Shown here piece by piece: positions 1 to 6,214 of a DNA stretch of 64,000 bases. The DNA is from Chitinophagaceae bacterium DXS. GTDB taxonomy: Bacteria > Bacteroidota > Bacteroidia > Chitinophagales > Chitinophagaceae. The notes beneath the pieces are model-generated. The model saw nothing but the letters and a program-made list of their open reading frames with translations, did not search any database and was not told where the DNA came from. Position 1 is the first letter of the stretch. Every line of letters begins with the position of its first letter. Made by a program: the position numbers and the translations under genes. Location of the stretch: positions 1,136,521 through 1,200,520 of the forward strand of contig CP128386.1 of NCBI GenBank assembly GCA_030345135.1, given 5' to 3'.

Positions 1-1
1 T

Positions 2-34
2 GGTAAATTCTGTTGTTGTTGCGGAGTGAGATAA
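2..34 (+). CDS. Cys-rich leader peptide (3' part only)
   Basis: The reading frame entering from the left edge encodes GKFCCCCGVR and stops with TAA at 32-34. Codons 11-22 are TGT TGT TGT TGC, four Cys in a row, which is far beyond chance for the rarest residue. It is followed by an antiterminator/terminator pair and then by serine acetyltransferase, the committed step of cysteine synthesis. That is the layout of an amino acid leader peptide that senses charged tRNA-Cys. The start codon lies left of the window, so full length is unknown. Confidence 0.75.
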   Translation, partial: GKFCCCCGVR

Positions 35-36
35 TA

Positions 37-96
37 AGAGAGAATTTAAAGGCAAACGATATTATGCCCTTCTCTCTGTGAGAAGGGTTTATTTTT
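37..96 (+). promoter_or_regulatory. Cysteine attenuator: antiterminator plus intrinsic terminator
   Basis: Terminator: CCCTTCTC (67-74), 5-nt loop, GAGAAGGG (80-87), then TTTATTTTT (88-96). Antiterminator: AGAGAGAA (37-44) is perfectly complementary to TTCTCTCT (70-77), which includes most of the terminator left arm. A ribosome at the leader stop (32-34) would cover 37-44 and let the terminator form. A ribosome stalled on the Cys codons (11-22) leaves 37-44 free to block it. The pairings are seen directly; the regulatory role is inferred from classical attenuation. Confidence 0.75.
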
Positions 97-108
97 AATA
101 CACCAAAT

Positions 109-918
109 ATGCGATATCCGGGTTTTATTTTAAGTGATAACCTGCCTTCCAGCAAAGAGATTCACACTTTTACAGAATCCCTTATAGCATATCTTTTTCC
201 TGTTACTGATGAACCTGAACTGTTTTTGGAACATCACGAGGCCACGATGTACAAGTTGCAAAAGCAACTTGCGTGTTTAATTGAATCCGTAGATCGAAGT
301 CAGGAGTTGGAAAAAGAACTAATAGCCGACGATTTTTTTAATTCCCTGGAAGACATAAAAGATCTGTTAGTAAAAGACGCGCAGTTGATCCTTGATTTTG
401 ATCCTGCGGCAACATCACTAGAGGAAGTTATCTTGTCATATCCCGGTTTTCAGGCTTTGATGGTTCACCGGCTGGCGCATAAATTATACCAAGCAAAGGT
501 TCCGCTCATTCCAAGAATTATAAGTGAGTGGGCACATAGTAAAACAGGGATAGATATAAATCCCGGAGCTCAAATCGGTTCACCGTTCTTTATCGATCAC
601 GGTACTGGCGTAGTAATTGGCGAAACCACCGTCATCGGTAATAACGTAAAAATATACCAGAGCGTAACACTTGGTGCGCTGGCTGTGCGTAAAGAAGATG
701 CTTCCAGCAAACGTCATCCCACTATAGAAGACAATGTGATCATTTATGCAGGGAGTACAATACTTGGTGGCAACACTGTAATAGGTCATGATAGTATTAT
801 CGGCGGAAATACCTGGATAACAAAAAGTATCCTCCCTTTCAGCGTCGTTTATCACAGAAACCAGACAGTGGTTAATGACAGAAAGGATTTTGAAGAGCCG
901 ATCAATTTTGTAATTTAA
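109..918 (+). CDS. cysE: Serine O-acetyltransferase
   Basis: Acetylates L-serine with acetyl-CoA to O-acetylserine, the first step of cysteine synthesis. The 269-residue protein has an alpha-helical N-terminal half (about 1-140) and a C-terminal left-handed beta-helix of hexapeptide repeats (about 145-240). It includes the active-site Asp163-His164 and the GTGVVIGE turn at 165-172. The length fits the longer EpsC-like SAT group. The ATG start lies 12 bp after the attenuator T-tract. The next gene uses the product, so the two form a cysteine operon, although the 169-bp gap carries a large inverted heptamer repeat. Confidence 0.95.
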   Translation: MRYPGFILSDNLPSSKEIHTFTESLIAYLFPVTDEPELFLEHHEATMYKLQKQLACLIESVDRSQELEKELIADDFFNSLEDIKDLLVKDAQLILDFDPAATSLEEVILSYPGFQALMVHRLAHKLYQAKVPLIPRIISEWAHSKTGIDINPGAQIGSPFFIDHGTGVVIGETTVIGNNVKIYQSVTLGALAVRKEDASSKRHPTIEDNVIIYAGSTILGGNTVIGHDSIIGGNTWITKSILPFSVVYHRNQTVVNDRKDFEEPINFVI

Positions 919-1072
919 GAGCTGTCAGCTATCAGCTATCAGCTTTTAGTTTGTTGATGAGTTATGATCAGCACGCTTTAATTCATCAGTATATAAGGTT
1001 AGTAGAAAAATAATTAATAAATCAATACTCAATGAGCCAGGGCTGAAAGCTAATAACTGACAGTGGCAGCTC
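919..1072. repeat. Inverted pair of AGCTATC-type heptamer arrays
   Basis: Directly after the cysE stop lies an array of 7-bp units (AGCTGTC, AGCTATC, AGCTATC, AGCTTTT) at 919-948. A degenerate reverse-complement array occupies 1041-1072 (GCTGAAAGCTAATAAC...GCAGCTC). The arms can pair across about 90 nt, giving an imperfect hairpin between cysE and cysM. No coding potential is apparent. Confidence 0.65.
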
Positions 1073-1087
1073 CAAAAATCTCAACGG

Positions 1088-1999
1088 ATGAAAGCAAACA
1101 GTATCCTTGAAACGATAGGAAATACCCCGCATGTAAAGATCAACAGATTGTACCCCTCCAACATAGAAGTTTGGAGCAAACTCGAAAGAGCAAATCCGGG
1201 TGGCAGCATTAAAGACCGTATTGCATTGTCAATGGTTGAAGATGCAGAAAAAAAAGGATTGCTAAGTTCTGACAGTGTTATAATTGAACCTACGTCTGGC
1301 AATACAGGTATCGGGCTGGCAATGGTTGCTGCTGTAAAAGGCTACAAACTTATTCTTGTAATGCCTGAGAGCATGAGTGTTGAGCGCAGAAGACTGATGA
1401 GCGTTTACGGCGCTACATTTGAGCTTACGCCACGCGAAAAAGGAATGAAGGGTGCAATTGAAAAAGCAAAGGAACTGGTTGAATCAACACCTAATGCATG
1501 GATGCCACAACAATTTGATAACCCGGCAAACGTAGATGTACATATCAGGACAACCGCGGAGGAAATAGTAAAAGATTTTCCTGAAGGTCTGGACTTTTTA
1601 ATTACAGGTGTTGGCACCGGCGGACATATTACCGGCGTTGGTGAAGTGTTGAAAAACCATTTTCCTAACCTGAAGGTTTTTGCAGTTGAACCTGAGCTTT
1701 CTCCGGTTATCAGTGGCGGAAGTCCCGGTCCGCATCCTATACAGGGAATTGGTGCAGGCTTTATTCCTGCAAACCTCCATACAGATGTACTTGATGGCGT
1801 GATCCTCGTTAACAAAGATGAAGCTTTTGAATACACACGAAGAGCAGCAACAGAAGAAGGCATTTTTCAGGGTATTTCAAGCGGCGGCACTATGGCTGCA
1901 CTTGCTAAGAAATTGCCTGAAATTCCTGCAGGTAGCCGTGTGCTGATCTTTAACTACGATACGGGTGAAAGGTATTTGAGTATTGAAGGACTTTATTAG
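1088..1999 (+). CDS. cysM: Cysteine synthase (O-acetylserine sulfhydrylase)
   Basis: PLP enzyme that joins O-acetylserine and sulfide to make L-cysteine. The 303-residue fold-type II protein has the PLP lysine at K42 (SIKDR), the substrate loop TSGNTG (69-74), the phosphate-binding glycine loop GTGGHITG and the C-terminal SSGG motif that contacts the PLP ring. It follows cysE on the same strand and is probably under the same cysteine attenuator. CysM is preferred to CysK because of the short length and the NPGGSIKDR form of the lysine motif. The CysK/CysM distinction is not certain. Confidence 0.9.
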   Translation: MKANSILETIGNTPHVKINRLYPSNIEVWSKLERANPGGSIKDRIALSMVEDAEKKGLLSSDSVIIEPTSGNTGIGLAMVAAVKGYKLILVMPESMSVERRRLMSVYGATFELTPREKGMKGAIEKAKELVESTPNAWMPQQFDNPANVDVHIRTTAEEIVKDFPEGLDFLITGVGTGGHITGVGEVLKNHFPNLKVFAVEPELSPVISGGSPGPHPIQGIGAGFIPANLHTDVLDGVILVNKDEAFEYTRRAATEEGIFQGISSGGTMAALAKKLPEIPAGSRVLIFNYDTGERYLSIEGLY

Positions 2000-2079
2000 A
2001 AGACCGTAAGACTGTAAGATAGTAAGACCGTAAGACAGTAAGACAGTAAGACGTGTAAGATGGGTAAGATGGGTAAGAA
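2000..2079. repeat. GTAAGAC-type short tandem array
   Basis: Beginning at the cysM stop, about ten degenerate 8-9-bp units follow one another (GTAAGACT, GTAAGATA, GTAAGACC, GTAAGACA, GTAAGATGG). It leads into the 104-bp tandem repeat. The same word family recurs reverse-complemented at 16262-16300. Confidence 0.8.
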
Positions 2080-2091
2080 AAATAAAACCTG

Positions 2092-2617
2092 TCAGGATTG
2101 TCAGAAATGGTAAGATTTGTCTGATGGGGTGTAAGATGAAAATAAGCAAGATGAATACAGGTACTTCGTACTTCGTAAATCGTACTTGTTTCCAATCAAG
2201 ATTGTCAGAAATGGTAAGATTTGTCTGATGGGGTGTAAGATGAAAATAAGCAAGATGAATACAGGTACTTCGTACTTCGTAAATCGTACTTGTTTCCAAT
2301 CAGGATTGTCAGAAATGGTAAGATTTGTCTGATGGGGTGTAAGATGAAAATAAGCAAGATGAATACAAGTACTTCGTACTTCGTAAATCGTGCTTGTTTC
2401 CAATCAGGATTGTCAGAAATGGTAAGATTTGTCTGATGGGTGTAAGATGAAAATAAGCAAGATGAATACAGGTACTTCGTACTTCGTAAATCGTACTTGT
2501 TTCCAATCAAGATTGTCAGAAATGGTAAGATTTGTCTGATAGGGTGTAAGATGAAAATAAACAGGATGAATACTGGTACTTCGTACTTCGTACTTCGTAA
2601 ATCGTACTTGTTTCCAA
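2092..2617. repeat. Five-copy ~104-bp tandem repeat
   Basis: Units start at 2092, 2196, 2300, 2404 and 2507, with lengths 104, 104, 104, 103 and 111 bp. Copies are nearly identical. Unit 4 lacks one G in the GGGG run, and unit 5 carries one extra 7-bp TACTTCG unit plus a few changes. Each unit ends in the TACTTCG/TAAATCG heptamer motif found alone elsewhere in the window. Open frames on the minus strand across it are repeat artefacts. The last unit supplies the -33 TTG of a possible promoter at 2608-2636. Confidence 0.9.
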
Positions 2618-2636
2618 ATTAACGGTACTACTTTTG
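2608..2636 (+). promoter_or_regulatory. Bacteroidota-type promoter candidate
   Basis: TTG (2608-2610), 18 bp, then TACTTTTG (2629-2636), which matches TAnnTTTG. The -33 element lies inside the last 104-bp repeat. Transcription would begin a few nucleotides after 2636, practically at the ATG of the 19-codon frame at 2641. Confidence 0.4.
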
Positions 2637-2640
2637 CTAT

Positions 2641-2700
2641 ATGAACGAGCGATTGAAGCAATGCGATCCTGAGAAGATGGCATTGCTTTTTCAACGTTAA
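2641..2700 (+). CDS. Possible 19-codon upstream ORF
   Basis: ATG to TAA encoding MNERLKQCDPEKMALLFQR, 6 bp ahead of the DUF4249 start. It begins 5 nt after a TAnnTTTG element and overlaps the whole terminator hairpin at 2656-2690, so translating it would disrupt that hairpin. It could be chance; no amino acid run suggests what it would sense. Confidence 0.25.
   Translation: MNERLKQCDPEKMALLFQR
2656..2692 (+). terminator. Intrinsic terminator before DUF4249 gene
   Basis: AAGCAATGC (2656-2664) pairs with GCATTGCTT (2680-2688), with a further ATC/GAT pair inside the loop, followed by TTTTT. It is the first good terminator downstream of cysM, and it lies just ahead of the next start codon. Confidence 0.55.
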
Positions 2701-2706
2701 CATAGC

Positions 2707-3612
2707 ATGAAGAACAAACTTTCAATATTCCTTGTATTTTTTATCAACTGGTTCTGTTCGTGTGAAAAAACAATTCACCTGACTGTCGCAGATCAGCCGG
2801 CAAAGCTTGTTGTTGATGGCAGTATTGAAAATGGACAGCAACCTCTCATTTTTCTCTCAACATCGCTCAATTACTTCAGTACGATTACACCAGAAGAACT
2901 GGCTTCGAGTTTTGTACACGATGCAGTGGTGACTATTAGTGACGGAATAAAAACGGTCAGGTTAAAAGAATTTTCTTACAAAGATTCAGTATCGGGATAC
3001 ACAGGTTATTTTTATACAACAGATCCTTTGTTGCCTTCTCAGGCATTTAGAGGTAAAGTAAATACAACTTATTCGCTACAAATACAAACTCCGGATTCAA
3101 TTACTTATACAGCTTCTACTACTATCCCGGCAATTGCAAAAAAATGTGACTCTTTGTGGTGGTTGCCCGCGCCAGCTGCAAATGACGACACAACCCTGGC
3201 AGTTGTTATGGGGCGTTTTACTGACCCACCGGGACTTGGAAACTATGTAAGGGGATATACGCGCGTGAACAGCGAACCCTTTTATCCACCGGCAAATTCA
3301 GTATTTGACGATCAGTTTACCGATGGAACCACGTATGATTTCCAAATTGTTAAAGGACAGCGAAAAGGAGGCTCCAATACCTTTAATAATGATACAGATG
3401 ATTTCTTTCACAGGGGGGATACTGTTACACTCAGACTTTCAAACATAGATAAGGCTACTTACGACTTTTGGCGTACCTGGGAGTTCAGCTATCAGAGTGT
3501 AGGTAACCCGTTTGCCTCGCCCACAAAGGTTTTGAGCAATATTTCGGGTAACGCTCTGGGCGTTTTCGCAGGTTATGGCTCTCAATACAAAACCATCGTT
3601 ATCCCCAAATAA
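2707..3612 (+). CDS. DUF4249 family lipoprotein
   Basis: 301 residues with a hydrophobic signal and a lipobox ending at Cys19 (WFCSC), then a beta-rich domain with the features of DUF4249: an early KLVVDGSI strand, internal TISDG, and C-terminal FWRTWEFSYQS and GNALGVFAGYG segments. DUF4249 proteins usually sit beside a TonB-dependent receptor and are thought to be surface partners of it. Here there is no receptor neighbour; the only pair of that kind in the window is at 36.5-39.6 kb. Function is unknown. Confidence 0.8.
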   Translation: MKNKLSIFLVFFINWFCSCEKTIHLTVADQPAKLVVDGSIENGQQPLIFLSTSLNYFSTITPEELASSFVHDAVVTISDGIKTVRLKEFSYKDSVSGYTGYFYTTDPLLPSQAFRGKVNTTYSLQIQTPDSITYTASTTIPAIAKKCDSLWWLPAPAANDDTTLAVVMGRFTDPPGLGNYVRGYTRVNSEPFYPPANSVFDDQFTDGTTYDFQIVKGQRKGGSNTFNNDTDDFFHRGDTVTLRLSNIDKATYDFWRTWEFSYQSVGNPFASPTKVLSNISGNALGVFAGYGSQYKTIVIPK

Positions 3613-3644
3613 ATCACCATTAACGCATCTATTACGGAATTAAT

Positions 3645-3674
3645 AAATATTGAATCCTTTGGTTCAATATTTTT
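3645..3674 (+). terminator. Terminator hairpin, overlapping a -7-like element
   Basis: AAATATTGAA (3645-3654) pairs with TTCAATATTT (3663-3672) and is followed by T residues. It fits a terminator for the DUF4249 gene. The right arm also creates TATTTTTG (3668-3675), a TAnnTTTG match 19 bp before the trxB ATG, so the same bases may serve as the trxB promoter. The nearest upstream TTG is only 15 bp away, which weakens the promoter reading. Confidence 0.5.
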
Positions 3675-3694
3675 GCAGACTTAAATAAACCAGT

Positions 3695-4648
3695 ATGGAA
3701 AATGAAGTTGTAGAAAAAGTACATTGTTTGATCATTGGTTCTGGTCCTGCAGGCTATACAGCAGCCATTTATGCAGCGAGAGCAAATATGAAACCTGTAT
3801 TGTACCAGGGTATTCAGCCTGGTGGACAGTTGACCATAACTACAGAGGTAGAAAATTATCCCGGGTATCCCGAAGGCATACAAGGACCAGAAATGATGGT
3901 TCATTTTGAAAAACAGGCCGCACGCATGGGGGCCGATATCCGTTTTGGACTGGCTACAAACGTAGATTTTACCGGTCCTGTACATAAAGTTCAGATTGAT
4001 GAAGACAAGTGGATAGAAGCTGACACAGTGATCATTTCAACCGGCGCTTCAGCAAAATGGCTTGGCCTGGAAAGTGAGCAGCGTTTGAATGGTTACGGTG
4101 TAAGTGCCTGCGCAGTGTGTGATGGATTTTTCTTCCGTGGAAAAGAAGTAGCGATCATTGGTGCCGGCGACACTGCCTGCGAAGAGGCGGTTTATCTTTC
4201 AAAACTTGCGACTACAGTGCATATGATTGTGCGTAAGGGTGAAGACGGAATGAAGGCAAGTAAAGTAATGCAGGACAGGGTAAAAAGCACACCTAACATC
4301 AAGGTCTACTGGAACTCTGAAACCGTTGAAATACTTGGTGAGCATAAAGTTGACAGTGTTAAGATCAAAAACAATATCAGCCATGAAGAGCAGACGATTC
4401 CTGTAAGTGCATTCTTTGTTGCGATAGGCCACCAGCCTAACAGCGACATATTTAAAGGATGGCTTGAGATGGATGAGACTGGTTATATTCAAACAATTCC
4501 AGGTACATCTAAAACAAATATCGCTGGTGTATTTGCAGCAGGCGATGTGCAGGATAAGATCTATCGCCAGGCTGTAACCGCCGCTGGCAGTGGATGTATG
4601 GCAGCACTTGATGCAGAGAGATATTTGAGTGAGAAGGGCGTTGTATAG
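3695..4648 (+). CDS. trxB: Thioredoxin-disulfide reductase
   Basis: FAD enzyme that uses NADPH to reduce thioredoxin in the cytoplasm. The 317 residues contain the FAD-binding GSGPAG (15-20), the redox-active Cys139-Ala-Val-Cys142 followed by Asp-Gly, the NADPH-binding GAGDTA (156-161) and the C-terminal FAAGDVQD FAD motif. The length is standard for low-molecular-weight TrxR. It is a single gene between a terminator hairpin and a long repeat-filled gap. Confidence 0.96.
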   Translation: MENEVVEKVHCLIIGSGPAGYTAAIYAARANMKPVLYQGIQPGGQLTITTEVENYPGYPEGIQGPEMMVHFEKQAARMGADIRFGLATNVDFTGPVHKVQIDEDKWIEADTVIISTGASAKWLGLESEQRLNGYGVSACAVCDGFFFRGKEVAIIGAGDTACEEAVYLSKLATTVHMIVRKGEDGMKASKVMQDRVKSTPNIKVYWNSETVEILGEHKVDSVKIKNNISHEEQTIPVSAFFVAIGHQPNSDIFKGWLEMDETGYIQTIPGTSKTNIAGVFAAGDVQDKIYRQAVTAAGSGCMAALDAERYLSEKGVV

Positions 4649-4654
4649 GAGGAG

Positions 4655-4785
4655 GGCTTAAAGCTAAAGCGCAAAGCTTAAAGCTTGGTGAGTTGTACGT
4701 TGTAAGTTATACGTTGTACGTTGATCGAGGAGTGAGGTAGAAGGCTTGAGGTATGAGGTATAAGGTCTAAGGTATGAGGCATGAG
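4655..4785. repeat. Three consecutive heptamer arrays
   Basis: After trxB come (i) CTTAAAG/CTAAAGC units at 4655-4686, (ii) GTACGTT, GTAAGTT, ATACGTT, GTACGTT at 4694-4722, and (iii) GAGGTAT, AAGGTCT, AAGGTAT, GAGGCAT units at about 4734-4785. All three have a 7-bp period but unrelated words. No coding potential is visible. Confidence 0.7.
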
Positions 4786-4839
4786 TAAGATTGCCGTACT
4801 TTGATTGAAGAGCAGGTTTTGAGTGACAATAGGTGTTTT

Positions 4840-4945
4840 AAACCTAAGCCTTTGTGTTCTTTAGCGCATTCGCGCCTTCTTTAAAAGGTACTCAATTTCT
4901 TTGACTCCTTTGTGTCCTTCGTGTCTTCGTCTTTCAAACTGTATT
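4840..4945. repeat. CTTTGTGTCCTTCGTG-type degenerate repeat
   Basis: Two related stretches (CCTTTGTGTTCTTTAG at about 4849 and CTTTGTGTCCTTCGTG at about 4909) of T/C-rich 8-9-bp units in the gap before the pheA leader. No gene-like structure is seen. Confidence 0.45.
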
Positions 4946-5007
4946 TCTCACTTGTTTGTAACAAAAACAGCATAAAAAAAATTATGCACTCTTATACTCT
5001 GAACAGT

Positions 5008-5040
5008 AGCTGATAGCTGATAGCTCATAGCTGACAGCTT
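5008..5040. repeat. AGCTGAT heptamer array
   Basis: Units AGCTGAT, AGCTGAT, AGCTCAT, AGCTGAC, AGCTT in perfect 7-bp register, ending 32 bp before the pheA leader promoter. The same family occurs at 919-948, 8649-8667, 26918-26955, 41848-41885 and 47013-47045. Confidence 0.75.
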
Positions 5041-5071
5041 ACTAACATTCGTTTAAAACTTGTGAAAAAAA

Positions 5072-5102
5072 TTTGTTGCGAATTACATTGTAACTATATT
5101 TG
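5072..5102 (+). promoter_or_regulatory. Promoter of the aromatic cluster
   Basis: TTTG (5072-5075), exactly 19 bp, TATATTTG (5095-5102): a full match to the Bacteroidota -33/-7 consensus TTTG-N19-TAnnTTTG. It lies directly before the Phe/Tyr leader peptide, whose ATG is 8 nt after the final G. The transcript would therefore have only a few nucleotides of 5' UTR. Confidence 0.7.
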
Positions 5103-5109
5103 AGCCTCA

Positions 5110-5202
5110 ATGATGACAAAAGCAAATACATACGGTTACTTTTACTTCTTTTTCTTTTACTTTTTTAGAAGCAAGAGCCGGGTCGTGTTTGCTACGATAT
5201 AA
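5110..5202 (+). CDS. Phe/Tyr leader peptide
   Basis: A 30-codon frame starting with two adjacent ATGs (5110, 5113) and ending TAA (5200-5202). Residues 8-19 read YGYFYFFFFYFF, i.e. seven Phe and four Tyr in twelve codons, with one more Phe at 27. It sits behind a consensus promoter and ahead of a strong terminator and the prephenate dehydratase gene, which makes phenylalanine. This is the layout of a leader that senses charged tRNA-Phe and possibly tRNA-Tyr. It is too short for ordinary gene prediction. Confidence 0.85.
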   Translation: MMTKANTYGYFYFFFFYFFRSKSRVVFATI

Positions 5203-5256
5203 GATTAAATAAAAAAATCAGCAATACAGTCCCGGCAAAAAGCCGGGACTTTTTTT
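5177..5256 (+). promoter_or_regulatory. Phe/Tyr attenuator terminator and antiterminator
   Basis: Terminator: AGTCCCGGC (5228-5236), AAAAA loop, GCCGGGACT (5242-5250), T-tract to 5256, with the pheA ATG at 5262. Inside the leader, GCCGGG (5177-5182) is complementary to CCCGGC (5231-5236) of the left arm, so the two structures exclude each other. The antiterminator strand lies 18-23 nt upstream of the leader stop rather than after it, so the exact ribosome geometry is less clear than in the cysE attenuator. AGCAA/TTGCT (5170-5174/5189-5193) may present it in a loop. Confidence 0.75.
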
Positions 5257-5261
5257 GTTAT

Positions 5262-6092
5262 ATGGCAACGAAAGTCTCAATACAAGGATACGAAGGCAGT
5301 TTTCACCAGGTGGCTGCACAGCAATATTTCGGCAAAGATGTAGAAGTGATTGCCTGCGCAACATTTAGAGAAGTAGTTAAAATTGCAGCTAACAAAAAGG
5401 AAAGTAACGGCGGTGTAATGGCCATCGAGAATTCCATCGCCGGAAGCATTTTACCCAACTACACGTTGTTACAAAAAAGCAATCTGAAAGTGGTGGGCGA
5501 AGTTTACCTCCAAATCAGGCAACATCTTTTAGTTAACCCCGGTGTTAAGTTTGAAGACATACGTGAGGTGCACTCTCACCCCATTGCCATATTACAGTGC
5601 ATGGATTACCTGGATAAACACAACTGGAAACTTGTAGAGACAGAAGATACAGCCCTGAGTGCAAAACACATCCATCAGCACAAAAGCAAACATATAGCAG
5701 GTATAGCAAGCAAGCTGGCTGCAGAACTTTTTCAACTGGAGGTAATCGCGCCCAATATTCACACAATGAAAAACAACTACACACGTTTTCTTGTGTTGCA
5801 GAGAGAAGATGAGGCGCAAACAGTTCCGGATGCAAATAAGGCATCCGTTAATTTTCATACAGACCACTCAAGAGGAAGTTTAGCCAGAGTGCTTACTACC
5901 ATTGCAGATGGCGGTATCAACTTAAGCAAACTGCAAAGCTTTCCTATTCCCGGAACGGAATGGAAGTATAGCTTTCATGCAGACATGGAATTTGATTCTC
6001 TGGACCAGTTTGAATCCGTGCTGGGCAAGATGAAGAAAGTTACCGAAGACATGAAAGTGTATGGTGTATATAAAAAAGGAAAAACGATCTAA
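5262..6092 (+). CDS. pheA: Prephenate dehydratase
   Basis: Converts prephenate to phenylpyruvate in phenylalanine synthesis. The 276-residue monofunctional enzyme has a PDT domain (about 4-185) with AIENSIAGSI (54-63) and the catalytic Thr174-Arg-Phe motif (NNYTRF). A C-terminal ACT domain (about 195-270, GSLARVL) is expected to bind phenylalanine for feedback control. No chorismate mutase domain is present; that activity is fused to the DAHP synthase at 10.6 kb. The start lies 5 bp after the attenuator T-tract, so expression is probably set by the Phe/Tyr leader as well as by the ACT domain. Confidence 0.95.
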   Translation: MATKVSIQGYEGSFHQVAAQQYFGKDVEVIACATFREVVKIAANKKESNGGVMAIENSIAGSILPNYTLLQKSNLKVVGEVYLQIRQHLLVNPGVKFEDIREVHSHPIAILQCMDYLDKHNWKLVETEDTALSAKHIHQHKSKHIAGIASKLAAELFQLEVIAPNIHTMKNNYTRFLVLQREDEAQTVPDANKASVNFHTDHSRGSLARVLTTIADGGINLSKLQSFPIPGTEWKYSFHADMEFDSLDQFESVLGKMKKVTEDMKVYGVYKKGKTI

Positions 6093-6097
6093 AGCAG

Positions 6098-6210
6098 CAA
6101 GTACGAAGTTAGAAGGACGAATTACCGGATCAACAACTTGCTCCTTTACAAAACTTCCAACAAATTGCAAATGACAAAAAACGTACAACGTAGAACTTAT
6201 AACGTATAAC
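6098..6210. repeat. Degenerate TACGAAG and ACGTACA heptamer arrays
   Basis: The pheA-aminotransferase gap holds a short AAGTACGAAGTTAGAAG stretch (6100-6116) and, abutting the next gene, ACGTACA, ACGTAGA, ACTTATA, ACGTATA (6181-6208) in 7-bp register. No terminator is seen, in keeping with cotranscription. Confidence 0.6.
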
Positions 6211-6214
6211 TAAC

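Noticed and set aside
2092..2617. CRISPR array
   Set aside because: The units are contiguous near-identical 104-bp copies with no unique spacers, and no cas gene is present.
1877..2725. Several overlapping minus-strand open frames sharing peptides such as METSTIYEVRST
   Set aside because: They are translations of the 104-bp tandem repeat. As 104 is not a multiple of 3, all frames stay open and repeat the same peptides in different registers. No start signal or codon pattern supports them.
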